Assembly (NCBI GenBank): GCA_023634235.1
Contig: JAMKCF010000019.1
Span: forward strand, 7,567,947 to 7,631,946
DNA from: Pisaster brevispinus
Lineage: Eukaryota > Echinodermata > Asteroidea > Forcipulatida > Asteriidae
DNA length: 64,000 nt
Reading direction: 5' to 3'
Shown here: piece by piece, positions 34,896 to 48,570 of the stretch
Layout of the letters: each line of letters begins with the position of its first letter
How positions within the stretch are numbered: position 1 is the first letter of the stretch
Notes under the pieces: generated by a model
The model's database searches: none
What the model was told of the DNA's origin: nothing
What the model saw: the letters and a program-made list of their open reading frames with translations, nothing else
Translations under genes and position numbers: made by a program

Positions 34896-37800
34896 GGTTG
34901 AATACTCATTAACTTTGCAAAAACCCTTCAAAATCAAGCATTTCAAAGCTTGAAATTAATTACAAAATTGGGGATTCTAATCTGTCGAGTCGCAGCTCTC
35001 ATCACTCGGTCTACTACTACTCAGCGTGTTTAGCAAGAATACTGCCCTCAACGATCATATTTGTATTCCCAACTAAGCACTAAGCCCAATTAGGAATTGC
35101 CTGAAGGTTGTATCTACGGTGGCTTGTACAGTGCATATTATAAACCAACTGGTGTACATACATTTCTCCACCCAAATTAAAACGCCATAGAAAGTGTAGC
35201 ATCTGTATGCCAGGACCACAGTCAACACCCCCCCCCCCCCAATAGTAATACAATATTTTTTTAAAAGTGAATCATGGTGATGTGTGCGTGTGTGACGATT
35301 CAAGGGGGGGGGTGTTCAATAAACCAAGGGCTAAAACCATGGAGGTAAAATAGATGGTAAAACAAACTGCAAATCAGTCTTACATGCAGCTATTTCCTGT
35401 ACATTGTTCATTTTCATTTCCATTTGAACTTGCATTAACCGTTCTTGGTGGATATAGTAACGACATTCTACGCCAAGCAGTACATATTGCAAAAAGTAGC
35501 TTGCCTTTATTATGTCAACATCGGCCACTGTCTAGGACGCTAGTATTCTTGTCAAAAACTGTGAAACTTACTTATTCTCTACAACGGTTTGTGATCAGCA
35601 ACTCATAAAACTAAAACGAATTCCGGTCTACCCTCTTCTGTTACCTGTATCCCAATTTAATTCAATTTTAGCAACAGAACTTTAAAAAAAGAAACTCAAC
35701 AATTGGTCCATTTCAACATGCAGTGATGATGGTAAATTTATTTAAGACAACTGCTCCAATATTTAATTGTTAATATTTAATATTGATCACATTGCCTATT
35801 TAGTGCTAAAAGGTACATCTTTGGCCATTTGGAATGACAGGGTGACAGGATTTGTAACTACCTTAAAAGAATTGTTCGATTTCTTCAGAGGCAACAAGAA
35901 GTTCATACCAATCCTCAAGAGAGGTATGAAACTCAGTCCCACGTCGAGAAAAAGCATTTAATACCCCCAAATCATCACTGCTTATTTGAATTACGGCAAT
36001 CAACATAAGCACAGACATCAATGAGCCCCAAATCGCTTACAACACATCAACCATTTTGCATTTTCATTCAAACGTGTCCATCGAATTGCGGCTGGACCAC
36101 CATGTTAACGAGCTTTCAAGTAAAACAGCTCTTAGCAACAGCTTGTATTTTTATCCTGTAACTGTTTTTATCCTTTAAAATGAAAGATAATGAAGCAGTT
36201 ACCAGAATATGAATGCAAGGTCTTTGATCATCACCATCACATCAGTGATACATTTACACACGACACTCAGTCTCATTATTGGGGGCCGTGGACCTTTATC
36301 GTGGGGCATCCATCTTGTATTTCTCCCATTTAAATTAGTGAAACCAAAGTGAAGCTAGGACAAATACATATTGTCTGGTTCATTTTGGTGTAGATTTGAA
36401 TCAGTATACATTATTACGTGGCACACGGGACTTGACAAAGATGGTGTCAGCGTGATAAAGGTCTATTGAGCGAATCCTTTGAAGACTTCAAATGAAGAGC
36501 AAACCGCTCAGACCTCTGTTATCATTAAACAAATTCAATGGAAATGTTTTATTTACATAATTTACTTTTAACTAGAACATTAACAGAAATGTAATTGGTC
36601 TAGGCTTGCACAATAAAGATTAACTTTATGTTCTTGCTACATTGTTCCCTTTCCCTTTTTAAGTCTGTGTTGAGTCTTACAATACCAAACATGTCTTTTT
36701 CAGTTAGGCTACTTTATTACCTAAACAATAAAAGAAACAGACAGCCCCAATGGAAAAAAAAGTTGTATTGGTCACAGGTATCTTTAGTTGTGTCATGTCT
36801 GTTTCCACTACAGGTACAGTATTTACTGTATTTTATTACCAAGCAATTTGGGAGAATTTCTTACAGTTCAATCTTGTTTTGATGACCAGTGAACCCTGAC
36901 AGACTAGGCAATTTGGCTAGCAAGTGGCCCAAATCGTCCTATTTCCTCTTCTCCTAAGTCACTCCACACCAAAATTGTTTGGACTTGGACAAGGTTTGAA
37001 TGCCCGACCCTGTGATAAGCACTTGTTATTCGGCCCTAGTGCCAGCAGTCCTGAATCATTCACTATGGCAATGGGATATAGAAGGCATTGGGACAGTGAG
37101 GGTTTTTAACATAATCTATGTCTACAAACTACCAATGTTGTGTATTCCCTTTATAAACATCAAAGACCAATCCAATGTACAAATATTTGATACTTCTGTC
37201 CCATTTATGCAAGCATAGAAATCAAATTGTCAAAGAGCGACAGCTTGGCATTATACTAGGATGCAAGTACAGACATGAGGAGTTTATACAAAGCACAACA
37301 TCAGAGCCTTCTCAAAGAGGGAAACTTAAAACCACGGGAAATTTTGTTTTACCATGAACACTGCCCCCTAGCACCACCTGACCCAATTCAACCCTTCTTT
37401 TAACCCCGAATTCCTTCATAGTTAAACCCATACAGTCCGGTTCACACTTCACGTGGTGAAGCAAACAATCCGTACGCGCAGTTCTCCCAATTGTGACGCA
37501 AGAAAATCCCCTTTCGCAATTCCTGACGTATGAACTGTGATTAATTGAATCTAACCAAAGAAATGTAGGTCTGCATTTTATGTAATTCTCAGTAAAACAT
37601 CAGGATAAGTAACAACTTGTTAATTCACAACAAAATACTTTAAATGACTCCAAATTAGCAACATTTCAAATCCATTGAAAAGTGCAGTGGCTATTTGGTA
37701 TATTTTTCTGCTGAGTATTATGCCTTTGTGAGGTGACCATCAATTTTAATAAATCATGCTTAACAATTCAAGATGACAATCAGGTTAACACAAATATCGT

Positions 37801-38618
37801 TTTCAGCGAGGCAATTTACAGATTAATGTTTACTTTCTACCAGCAATACCTTGTTAAATTTAACAAGTGCAATTACTGTGCACTCAATGGTGGTTTAATC
37901 TCTAATATCTTACAGTTTTCCAATTAATCTTCATTAAGCAACAAATCAACGCTTCTTAGAGCAAACTTTCTCAGAATTGATTCTTATCCATTCTTTTACG
38001 CCAGGAAATACTTTTCAAAGTAATAAATAAAACAAAAATTCCAAAAAAAATGTAGCAAAAAAAGTCCTATCAATTATTTTTCAAAAAAATAAAAAATAAA
38101 TAAATATTTAGGGTAAAATAAATGAAGAGTCAACCAAATAGCGAAGGATAAGCCAACCCAAAGATAAAAGTAGATAATGATGCGTTTTAACTATACATGT
38201 ACATGTTATTTGGTATTATGCTTTACAAGCAATTTGTCCATTTAAAGACTGAACTTTTGATGCTTCAGCATCCAACCAAACATACACTTTGGATGAAATT
38301 AATGCAACAAGCTATACTTCTTAGTAGCAATCCATTTCAGCAAATATAACTTCAGAAACTTTGTACATTTCTTGTTAGAGAGTCCAGCTAACAATAGAAG
38401 CAAAGATTACGCGATCCATTTTTACAAAATGAGTCAGGATTCACAACATTTCAATTCCCGAAGATATAGGAATTGATAACTTTATATTAGATAATGTGCT
38501 TGCATTACCACGAACAAAACCCCCCCACAAAGTGAACATGCTTTTGAGATGACTCATGAAGATAAGAGTAAATACATAATCTACAGCGCAGTTCTTATGG
38601 TCTCTTTGGTGCATCACC
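34896..38618. other. intergenic region between SYMPK and EIF5 (both minus)
   Basis: The right part should hold the EIF5 3' UTR and the left part the SYMPK 5' UTR and promoter. A poly-C run (about 35,228) and a poly-G run (about 35,305) lie near the SYMPK start. A MITE with GACCTTTATC ends is at about 36,286-36,470. I found no coding exon. Confidence 0.6.
36286..36470. mobile_element. MITE with GTGGACCTTTATCGTG ends
   Basis: GACCTTTATC on the left is mirrored by GATAAAGGTC on the right, with ATCCATCTT/AAGATGGTG just inside. A diverged relative spans about 43,795-43,945 (CGGCCATCC...AACAAGATAAAGGTC) in an EIF5 intron. Confidence 0.55.
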
Positions 38619-41600
38619 TCAGATGTCATCGATGTCTATGTCGTCTTCGGCTGGAGTGGAGGGAGTTGAAGGGTTGGACGTCTTGTCAGGAGATGAAATG
38701 GTCTCCACCTTGAGCTGGCCACCTCCACGATGAGAGAATGCCACCTGCGAGGAATAACAAAAAATATATACAATTAAAAAAAGCTTGTAATTAGATTTTT
38801 TAGAACATACAACATGAAGTAATTCATCCGTATATCCATGGTTTACAAAAACAAATCCTGGACCAATCAACACTATGCCTAGTTCACACTAAAAATGTAA
38901 TTGGGGGGGGGGAGATTAAAATACCAGTTTTGTGGCAAATGAAGAACAAAAAGCAATTACCGATTGTCAACAATATCCAACTTCAACTAAGGTCTGCATA
39001 ATATTTTGCACACTGTGGCTCCTTAATGGAAGATAGAAATTAAAGTTTGTACACCGACTTCCTAAATCAAGGTTTTCAAAACCAATTTGAAAGGAGCAGG
39101 GATGTGATAGGCTGTTGAGAAAAAAACCTGAGCTTGAAAACTTGCAGGCATGAAGCCCAATAATAACATTTATCTTTGGTTTTAAAAGCCCTACTCTGCA
39201 ATCTGGGCGTTATTATATGGTTTTATCTTCATTTCTTATGAATTTGATCTTAAAAAAAAAATTTTAAAAATAAAAATTGGGGGGCAAAAAAAACGGAATT
39301 TCTTTTTTTTTAGAGCAAAAAAAAAAACGGAATTCCGGTTTAAAACGGAGAAATCACATCCCTGAAGGAGGTTTTTTGAGGGTATACTTACTTCGACACC
39401 TTCATCATCACTGGATTCTTCCTCATCAGCTTCCTGCAACCACTTAATGAAGGGTGCAGCTTTCTCTAGAATCTGTTTCATTATCTCCTTGGAAACATAC
39501 TTCTTGGACGGCTAAGGACAAGAACGAAGTTCAACAAGTTAATAAGTGATAGAAACGCAATTTGCTACAACATGCTGGTACAGGGATAATGTACAATGAA
39601 TGTGAGCAAGCCATTCTAAATGCAAATAAGTATATTGCCCCCATACACCTGACATCATCATAACAATAATCTTGGTTGTGCCATTTTGGGAGTCAATGTC
39701 CCAGTGTGTCATACAGTGTAGTGCACATTTTAGGCAACGCACCATTAACACGTTTATGAGTTGACTCCCACAGCGGCGAGCGTGGCAGCAGCAGCGGCTG
39801 CATGTGACGATGGTAAAAGAGGTTAACACGTTGACTGCCGCCTACGAGTATATTCGTAGTAACAGGTGTAATGGATTCTGCCACTACGAGTATACTCGTG
39901 GAGAATGAAAGGTTTTTGTATTGTTAATTGAATACATTGGCATCACTGAGAACACAACAAATACGCTTCTGGCAGTGGTGAGGACATACATCCTTAGAAT
40001 TTGTATGTTCAAGTTATTATTATTATTTTTTTTTGCTGTTGTTATGCGCGCATGTACACCACACTTGGCAAATGGGAACGCCCTACGTATCTATGACCGG
40101 CAGTCAACGTGTTAATACAGCTCAACATTTATAAAAACTCTGTATTCACCCATTCTTGTAGGTTATCCTTAGTCTGATCAGGAACAATACACAACTTATA
40201 ATGGTTGTCCTAAAGCCTGACCAAACGCAACACCAGAGCCCAATTTCATAGAGCTGCTTACGGCTGATTTTGTGCTTACTGTGCCAGTTTCCATTTCATA
40301 GCGCTGCTAACCGTAAGCACATGAAAAGGCATACTAACCTTCCTGTGCTTACTGTGTAAATGAATGATGTAACAATGCAAAGCCATGGTGAACGCGCAAG
40401 CTGGCTGCCTAATTTTCTTGCTAACCATTGAAATATGCTTACGCTTAAGCAAATTTTTCTGCTATAGTTAGCACGAAAATTTGCTTACCGTTAAAGCAGC
40501 TCTATGAAATTGGGCCCAGAAATTCTATTCAACATCCCAAAATGTACGGAGCAAAACCAAACAGCATTCTCTCTAGGTTTACAAACCAACATTGACAATC
40601 TACACTATCAGTATAAGTACAGGTTAACATCTTGGAGATCAGGTTGCCTTAGGTATAATTCTCTGCCTTTCACCCCTGTGGACCCCGGTTCGAATCCTGC
40701 CTCAGTTTGAAGCCTTGCATGTGAATTGGGTTTGTATTCCCTACCTGATTGTGTCCCCTCCCCCCAAATTTGGAGTTTCTCTCCAAAATCTAAACTGACC
40801 ATTTCGTCATCAACTCCTACTAATCCTGCTGTTGGCACTTGCAATGGTCGATGTGTAATGAAATAAGCATCTGCAACAATGGGCCTTCTCTCCAAACAAA
40901 CTTGGAAGAGATAAGAGCAAGAACTTGCATTTACCTTCTTGGACCAGGAAATAAGGACCTCCTCATCCAGTAGATCAAGGTCATACATCTTCTTGAGGAG
41001 GGACGGGACTTTACCCATTAGCTTCTCTGGGTAGGTCTTACACAGCTGCTCAAAGGCTCCTAGGAGGTACTTCTGTGCCTTGTGGGAGTCATTGGTGAAC
41101 TGCCAGAAGATAACAAAAAACAGGCTTGAATTTGGTTGATAAGTGGAAAAGGTTTGAAACTTAATTTAAAGCATGCGAACAACATTGGTAATTGTGGAAG
41201 ACCAGTATCCGCACTTTGTGTGAGCCAACATATGAAATACATGAAATAACAAACCTGTGGACGTTTAACAGAAGGGTCATACTCTGGTAATGACCCCCTC
41301 CTCTCCCCCCCCCCCCACCCCAAAAATCTCTTTTTTATCCGAAATCATACTTGTTACAAGTGGTCATGATAAAAAGCATCCAGCGAAATCAATATTATAA
41401 GAATATATTAAAAAATTGAATCTCCAAAGATTGCCTTAAGGCAACTTATGGAGATTCAAATTTCCATGGTGTTCATTCCTGAATGCCGTGGCCAGATATG
41501 CGGTTGGTACCCGCATTATGTTTCCACTGTTTTCACACATCTGGTTTTAGACATACGAGATACAAAAATAATTGGTTTACTCATTTCGAAAAAACTATGG

Positions 41601-44600
41601 CATTTCAGGCTAAAATATTTCAAGGAACGTTTTCCACTTTAACCATCTTTATGTTAAGTGAACATTTCTATCTTTGACCTTACCCCATGCTGTGCACACC
41701 CTTAAAGGCAGTACCTTGTACCTAGTAAAACACATCCATTTCATAGTCAGCCAAAATAGACTTCTTACTTCCACAAACCACTGGGAGGATTCTACCCTAT
41801 TCAAAAGGATAGAGGGTCTTTTATTGTTACCTACCCTGAGGAAGTGCAGACGATAAGTGACTAGCTGTTTCATCATATTCTCATCCAGGAGAAGCTCAGC
41901 TAGAATCAGTGGGCCTTTCTCCTTGATGTCCAAGCGCTCGGCTTCCTGAAGAATCTCCTTGTCAGCTCCAGCCACCTTCCCTTGCTCTTTTTTGTTCTGT
42001 TCAAGTCAATGATACACAATAACAAAACTCAAAATTTGATTTTTTTTTTTCGATGCATGTGGCATGTCATGGCTGAGCGGTCTAGTGCACCGTAGTCCGT
42101 ACTCAAGTACAGGTGGTTAAATCATTGGGGTGTGTGTGGGTTCAAATCCCAGTCATGACACTTGTGTCTTTGAGCAAGATGCTTTACTATAATTGCTTCC
42201 CTTCACTCAGGGGTATAAATAGGTACCTGCGAGGGTAGAGGTTGATATTGTGTTTGAAAAAAAAACCTTTGAAGTGCCATGGCGGCCTAGGGCTGTATAC
42301 TCCCCAGGAAGCTGAAAAAGATTACTTGAATCTTATATTGGCCCAATGATTAGGGCAATAATGTAAAGAACGTTATTGCAAAATACACCTTATAAGAACA
42401 AGTTTTTTATATTATCATCATTATTATTTGCAAATTTATGTGCTTAAGCAGCCCTTTAAAATCAATCTTAAAACACTCGGAGTAAGTTATCAGTTAGGAG
42501 AAGGGTTACTGAAGAACAACAAAAATGACTGGTGGTTTGGTCGACTGTAAAACCCACCTTGACAAACACATAGAAAAGGTCAAGTCTCTCCTGTGAGGTC
42601 TTGCCCAGATCATCATTGAGGGTTATTCCCTTAGCACCGCTCGTCAAACTCTCCATGCGCTTGGCAACCGCATCTTCACTGGTATCCATGGACCAATCAT
42701 CATCATCATCCTTCTGGAATTAACAAAGTACCAATGTCAGACATTTGAAGCTAGTCAAAATTAATTGCCAATAAATACACATGCTGTGACCAATCTCCTT
42801 TATACAACATTAACACATGATACAAAGGTTTTTAAGCTATGTCTGCACACATCCATAGAAGCATCTTAAACAATCTGGTGCATAAATGGCAAGTGATCAT
42901 TCTACTGTTTGTGGTTCCGAAATTTGACAACTTCCAACTTTCCAAATGAAGGATCAATAATGTCTGGTTTTGATCAAGAAAAACATGTTGTACTAGTATT
43001 AACTTATCATTAAATGTGAGTTGCAGACTTGAAAAAACAAAAAACTAAACAATACAAAAACCCATTCATCCTAAAACTTTGCAGCCCTACCAAGGTTGAA
43101 GCATCAAGACCATCTGCATCGCCATCCCCGTTTTGATTGTTAGTGGACTCTCTCTTGCGAGTCTTGCGCTCCGTCTTGCTGGAGCCGATGGCGGTGGGGT
43201 CATGTTCTGGCGGGTTCTTAGTGATATAGGTGGTCAGTTTATGGCGCATGTCCACCATGCCCTGGTGGCCACAGGCCACACAATGTTGACCGATGCTTCC
43301 TTTCTTGACAATCTGCAGGAGGAAATTATTTTGGAATTGGAATGATTGTAAAAAATACTTGGTCTTGGCAATTAAAGATTGAAATGAACAATCTAAGTAA
43401 TCGGCCATCGCAATCACCAGTTTCACTGACCAAGGCCCATTGCTTAGAAAAAGTAAGCCGGTTACCAGTCACAGGTAGTATATGTAAGACGGCATTTTGG
43501 CTGGTAACCTCATTCTGGTAAGCATAATTTTGTTGTGCTCAGCTACTTTTTGTGCTTAAGCAGCTCTATAAAATTGAACCCTAGACATTAAAAGGTGCCG
43601 AGACTTTACAAAAGTTAACAACAATTATCAAACATACAGGAGTTTGTTACTGGGTTACCACAATGCCTAGGACAAAGGCTTTCAAACATTTTCAACTCTG
43701 AAGACATGAACCAGCTAATTAGCTGTAGCTAATTAGCTGTTTCATGTCAAGTATTTAAATACCCCGGTTCACTATTCAACATGACAGACCTTGATTGTGG
43801 TACGGCCATCCCGTTTTTTCTCCCATTCAAATTAATGTCACCAAACCAAAGCTGGAAGGAAAATAGCCAGGTCCCTTTTGGCATTAAGAAAATCAGTCGT
43901 TGCGATTGGTAACAAAGATGGTAGCAACAAGATAAAGGTCTACACGGCTGGCAGATGTAGGAATTTGGTACCAGCCGTAAGCGCAACAATGAGTCAAACT
44001 TACCAAGTTGGTTTCTGGGTTGTCACACCCAGGGCACAGAACATACTTTCTGATGAAGACATCCAGGAGGTCTTGAAGCTTGGACACATCATGGGAGCCA
44101 TTGACAATGTAGCGTTCATTCTTAAAATCAAATTGAGTCTGTGCACCAAGTTCACAGCCAAAGAACTTTGTTGGATCTGTGGCGGATTAAGAAAGATTTA
44201 TTCCAGGTATTTATTTATCACACTTCCATGTTTTAATTATCTACTTCACATACAAACACACAAAAAATAGCTAATAGCCTGACGTGTCGACCCTAGCAGA
44301 GTCTTTCTTGACAGCTAAATGACAACAGAACACATAAACTAGAGTACTCGTGTAACAGAAGCTGTTAAGTGGAAAGAGATGAAAGAAAGAGGCAGAAAGC
44401 ACACAGAAAAAGCAAGGGATGAACAATGTTTGCTTTCTACCATTCTCTTTTCATCTCTTTCCACTTGACTGCTTCTTTCACACTGGTATACCTGTTTACG
44501 TGTGTTGTGTTGTCAATTTAGCCATCGAGAAAGACTCTGCTATGGTTGAAACGTCAGACCATTTATTATTTTCTGCATTTATACCGTCAGTCATTTTGGT

Positions 44601-46175
44601 TGTTGGTAAGCAGTTTGCAACAGCTAATTCTATTTTCTCACATATGAATATTTAGCTTAGTTCAGAGGAGAGACATTGTGGCTCACAGAACATCTCAAAC
44701 TTATCATTTTGACAACAAGTTATTTCATTAGAACTCAGATTATAAAAGCCCCAATCTTCCGGTACTTCCCAAAGACCCCCGACACCACAGTATTCTGCCC
44801 ACCCAACCCCATCAACACCTCAAAATAGTTGGATGGCTACTTACATGTTGGTGGTCTTCCCAAACACTTGCTTACTTCCACCATATTGGAAATGACTGTC
44901 TTAATTCCATTGCCTTTGCCCTCAACCTGTCAGAAAAAGAAAAAAAAATAACTAATTAAATATTGATCTACATTCACTTCATCTGGATCTTACTAAAAAA
45001 TGTAACACATTTATGTTTAATGCCTGCTGCATTTAAATATTAAAAATTTAAACATCGCAACCCATTACAACACCGCTTCCCAGGTTGTACTATAAACTGG
45101 GCGTGATCGTTGGCTTTACAGCAGTATACGGTTGTATGACTTCTGACTGGTGCTCCCCAACAAAGATATTGACAAAATGGAGAGACTGCCAACATAAAGC
45201 TACATAGCTTAGTTGCCAGAACACTGGCGTGTAAACCTGGAGGTTGCAGGTTCAATTTTTTCTCCACCCATTATTAATTGAAACCTTTTTTTAAATGTAG
45301 TGCAAAGCAGCAAGAACATCAATTACAAAAACTGTTTTCTTTCTTCACTTTGCTGCTGATGGTACTGCAAAACACAAAACCAAAAAGGTTCTTTAGCTCT
45401 GGAGTTTCTGATCAGCAGATTGTGGGTTGAAGTCCCTTTCTTGTTATGAGTGAAACAAGGCACTTGACCATGATGCTTTGTCCTTTTGAATGGGACGTAA
45501 AGCCGTAGGTTCCATGTGTTGAGTAATGCATGTAAAAAGAACCCAGTACACCTATCACAACGAGAAGAGGTTTGCCGCTGTGTTTCTGCCACTGTCTGGT
45601 AGCAATATGCACCACTTCACCCAGTATCCCTTACAAGGTGTTGTATTACGGTTGCTTTGTCTCATACAAATCATTCTTAACAAGCTCCACCTGATTTGAT
45701 TAGTCGGTGCCAGGGCTGGATTTCATAAAGCACTGAGATTTATCTTAAGATGAGCTGTACAATATTACCAAAGTGATGTGTATTGTGTCATCACACTTTG
45801 CTTAGCAATTAAGATTGGTACACGCCCCAAGAGCAATCTTAGCTCTTTGTAGAATTGAGCCCAAGAGAGTCATTTATAACAGACATGGCACATTATAAAT
45901 GTATACTATTAATATTATTATTAAATCAGGTCTAGATTTTCATTGCTGTCAATTAATTTTCTGAGAGAAAAAGGACATAGAAATAACTATATAACTAAAT
46001 ACTGGCACATTCTTACAACTGAAGCTGAAACATAAAGTGTGCCCAAATCACCAAATACTTTTGTTCTTCAAGCAAATCTCTAAACTATACGATTGCTACT
46101 GACCTTTGCTACGAGTCTAGGCATTTTGTAACGGTAGAACTGATCGGTAACGTGACGGTTGACATTGAGCGCCAT
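38619..46175 (-). CDS. EIF5: eukaryotic translation initiation factor 5 (eIF2 GTPase-activating protein)
   Basis: Nine coding exons, minus strand: 46175-46104, 44926-44845, 44176-44004, 43312-43091, 42713-42558, 41996-41835, 41099-40935, 39511-39392, 38744-38619. Phases agree at every junction and the product is 425 residues (human 431). The N-terminus [20 protein letters not shown] keeps Arg15, the arginine finger for GTP hydrolysis on eIF2. The zinc ribbon is intact: CPGC in one exon and CVAC in the next. A charged linker ([10 protein letters not shown]) follows. The C-terminal W2/HEAT domain ([46 protein letters not shown]) binds eIF2-beta and eIF3. The acidic C-terminus ends DIDIDDI, as in vertebrates. 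It acts in the cytosolic 43S/48S complex at start-codon recognition. Introns carry MITEs and SINEs, but no coding exon looks disrupted. Confidence 0.97.
39640..39822. mobile_element. MITE related to the copy at 60,300
   Basis: GACATCATCATAACAATAAT...GCCATTTTGGGAGTCAATGT on the left and GTTGACTCCCACAGCGGCGA...GCATGTGACGATGG on the right are imperfect inverted arms. The same arrangement occurs at 60,303-60,470. Confidence 0.6.
39827..40111. mobile_element. piggyBac-like MITE flanked by TTAA
   Basis: The ends CACGTTGACTGCCG and CGGCAGTCAACGTG are perfect 14-bp inverted repeats and TTAA lies on both sides (39823-39826, 40112-40115), the piggyBac target signature. A small internal repeat of CTACGAGTATA(T/C)TCGT sits near the left end. 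The element is 285 bp and has no transposase. Confidence 0.85.
40237..40517. mobile_element. MITE of the GGGCCCAATTTCATAG family, full-length
   Basis: AGCCCAATTTCATAGAGCTG on the left and CAGCTCTATGAAATTGGGCC on the right are near-perfect inverted ends. The interior is rich in GCTTAC/GTAAGC motifs. It lies in an EIF5 intron. Confidence 0.75.
42058..42240 (+). mobile_element. tRNA-Leu-derived SINE
   Basis: GTGGCATGTCATGGCTGAGC, ACTCAAG anticodon region, B box GGGTTCAAATCCC, closing CATGACAC, then the family tail TTGAGCAAGATGCTTTACTA. It lies in an EIF5 intron. Confidence 0.65.
43435..43584. mobile_element. MITE fragment of the GGGCCCAATTTCATAG family
   Basis: It has the core GGTTACCAGTCACAGGTAGT and CATTTTGGCTGGTAACCTCA and the right end TTAAGCAGCTCTATAAAATT. 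The left terminus is eroded. Confidence 0.6.
44277..44560. mobile_element. MITE-like inverted repeat with the AGAAAGACTCTGCTA motif
   Basis: GCCTGACGTGTCGACCCTAG, then CAGAGTCTTTCTTGAC, is mirrored by GAGAAAGACTCTGCTATGGT and TGAAACGTCAGACC. It lies in an EIF5 intron. The inner motif is shared with 21,488 and 22,448. Confidence 0.65.
45385..45640 (+). mobile_element. SINE fragment of the tRNA-Leu family
   Basis: GGAGTTTCTGATCAGCAGAT, a B-box-like GGGTTGAAGTCCC, then CTTTGTCCTTTTGAATGGGA and AAGCCGTAGGTTCCATGTG match the family tail. The 5' end of the tRNA part is missing. The tRNA-like head near 45,203-45,262 belongs to the other SINE family, seen at 8,713. Confidence 0.6.
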
Positions 46176-46377
46176 CTTGACTGCTCTCTTGTGTTGGTAC
46201 CGTTACTCTGTATGTGTTTACTCAACTTGAGTCTTTTGTTGTGATGTAAGGGATGACACGGACAGTTCGGTAAAGAAGACATAAAATCGTCTGGCGGATG
46301 CCGATGTATGTGTGTATGTCGATTTGTGTGTGGATGGCACGGTGGGCTTTTAGCACTGGCTACCCTCACCAAAATAT
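46176..46377 (-). other. EIF5: probable EIF5 5' UTR exon segment
   Basis: Upstream of the EIF5 ATG (AAGATGG context) the sequence runs to a good 3' splice site on the minus strand, ttttccttgcag, at about 46378-46389. This exon is therefore probably 46377-46104, with the cap-site exon further right. A long open frame runs across it, but its content is that of UTR, not a known protein. Confidence 0.5.
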
Positions 46378-48570
46378 CTGCAAGGAAAATACAGTCATAA
46401 GTTAAGATTCTGTAGGGAAAAGTGTACCAGTATTCTCTTTTGTGTGGTTTTTTTTTGGGGGGGGGGTAGGGGGGGGGGTTATATTTAGTTGTATTCATAT
46501 GTAATATTTCAAGGTATACACATGTTACCATAAATATGGAAAGTAACAATATGTAGGATGGATTTAGGGGGTTGGGGGAAAGGAAGGGGTAACACCACCA
46601 AATACCGATGACAAGAATGACAAAAACATTCTCATTTGACTCTCCCGACATAAACAATTTTAAAGCTCCATGTACAAAACCAACACTTGTGCAAATGTGT
46701 CTTGTACAGTACATGTACTCTGCGTGTGTATGTACACGACATATTACAACTGTTGTTGCAGATGTACATGTAGGCGTCTGGACAATGAGATTGCCGAGAC
46801 AAGTCCATTTTATCTGAGGGTGGTATTATCTTCAAATGTTGTAAATACAATAAATGTTTACACTGGAGAACAGTCAGAAATTATTTATGTGTGCGTTGCT
46901 TACTGCTTCAGTAATTTAATAATTTAATAAAGAACATATACTTAGTTTAAACGACATTCATTATCAATGCATTTAAGATGTGTACATTACCCCATAAACT
47001 TAAGAGATCATGTCAGCAAATAAATATTGGCAACAAAAGAAGGGGAAAAAATAATAATAATATCTATGATGTACAGAGGGATTTTTTAAATATATATTTA
47101 TGAACAAAGGCCTATCCTTAAAAATGTCCTTCAGTGAACAAATTTCAGAGGATGAACGATAAGCATTTTAAAATTATGTCGATAATTATACCCATTTTAA
47201 GGGGAGACGTTTTGAAATGATTTTCCCACCCGGACCCATTCACACACGTTAACTGCTGCTGCAATAAATCAATCAAAATGTCCTGTAATATTTTTACACA
47301 TTTAATATAGACCTAACTATTTTTGTAATTGCTCGTAAAAACTTAGTGCTGAGGATACAGAGCTTTACAACAGTATAAAATGTTTTTGTTAAAAAAAAAA
47401 AAGAGGAAATCCTCTCTTTTAAAAATGGAGTGTACCCAAATCATGATTGCCAATGATTGCTTCACAATACCCTTTTCGCCCCCTTGATATGTAGTATATT
47501 ATGGTCAAAATGTAGAATAATATGGTATAATAGTATGTTTTAGAAATAATAGCATCACCATCTTTGATACAATAAATTTATAAGTTAACAGAGGTTGATT
47601 TAATATATAGTAGACAATATGAGCCACTGCACACAGGCTCAACAACCATAGCTCATTTATACATCGGAGTTAAAGCAAATTAAAATATATGCCAGTGGCT
47701 ATTTAAACATCACTTATTAAATGACGAGCATTGATACATTTTGGGGTCTTTATAAAAGTCAACTTCTTAAAGCTGTGAACTTCAAGGCATGATAATTGGC
47801 CCTAGGGGGGAAAAGTCTGAACATTTTGTTGAGTACAAGGGCTGACCTACATATGGTAGGCTTTGATAAGCTTGTAAGGCCATTTATTAACAATGTAAAT
47901 TTTGCTGATTTTCATGTGGGCAAAACATTTTGTACCCAGATTTAAGTAGGAAGAATGTCACGCTTGGCTTCTTAACAACATCACTTGCAAACATGTGTAG
48001 TTTTCTTTAAATTCTTGAAATAAAATTGTAAAGATTATACACCAGGGCGAATGATTGCTTTAAAAAAAGCCAAAACTGTCCAAAAGGTTGGGCCAGTTTG
48101 AGTACATTGCATGCACTGCAAGTGTACTGGATTCAATGGCTCTGGGCTTCTAGGTCTACAGGAAATTGAGTCCATGTGGGGGTGAAGATAAGGTTCAGCT
48201 ATTGCTGCCAACCAATAGGGAAATGATCTCTCATAACCAGCTGTAAATGCACTGACATTTTCCAGTGTGGAGTGCAAGTTGAACTGTAAAATGTATGTAT
48301 GTACAAATGTAGTATGTAAATGGAATGTTAGCAGAGTTTAACAAAACAAAAATCTGAAGACTACATTCTAACAAAGACCTAAAAAAAACACTAAAAGGTT
48401 TCAAAGCAAATGAATTAAGATAAGTTGATAATTACAAATTAGGATGTAGAAATTATTCACTTCCAACACTTCATATGTAAAGGACTGACAGGGAGAGCAG
48501 GTTTTCCAAAAACTAAAAAGAATCCCAACAGCAATTTCAAATAAAAATTGCTTTGAACAACACTGCTATG

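Noticed and set aside
34896..34946. An upstream SYMPK start (MKCLILKGFCK...)
   Set aside because: The frame is open to this ATG, but the protein family starts at the downstream ATG (34,895), which has a better context and aligns with the human N-terminus.
46109..46714. A 201-codon minus-strand ORF overlapping the EIF5 start
   Set aside because: It reads through the EIF5 exon in another frame and on through a splice acceptor and poly-G/poly-C DNA. Composition and lack of any motif point to UTR and intron sequence.
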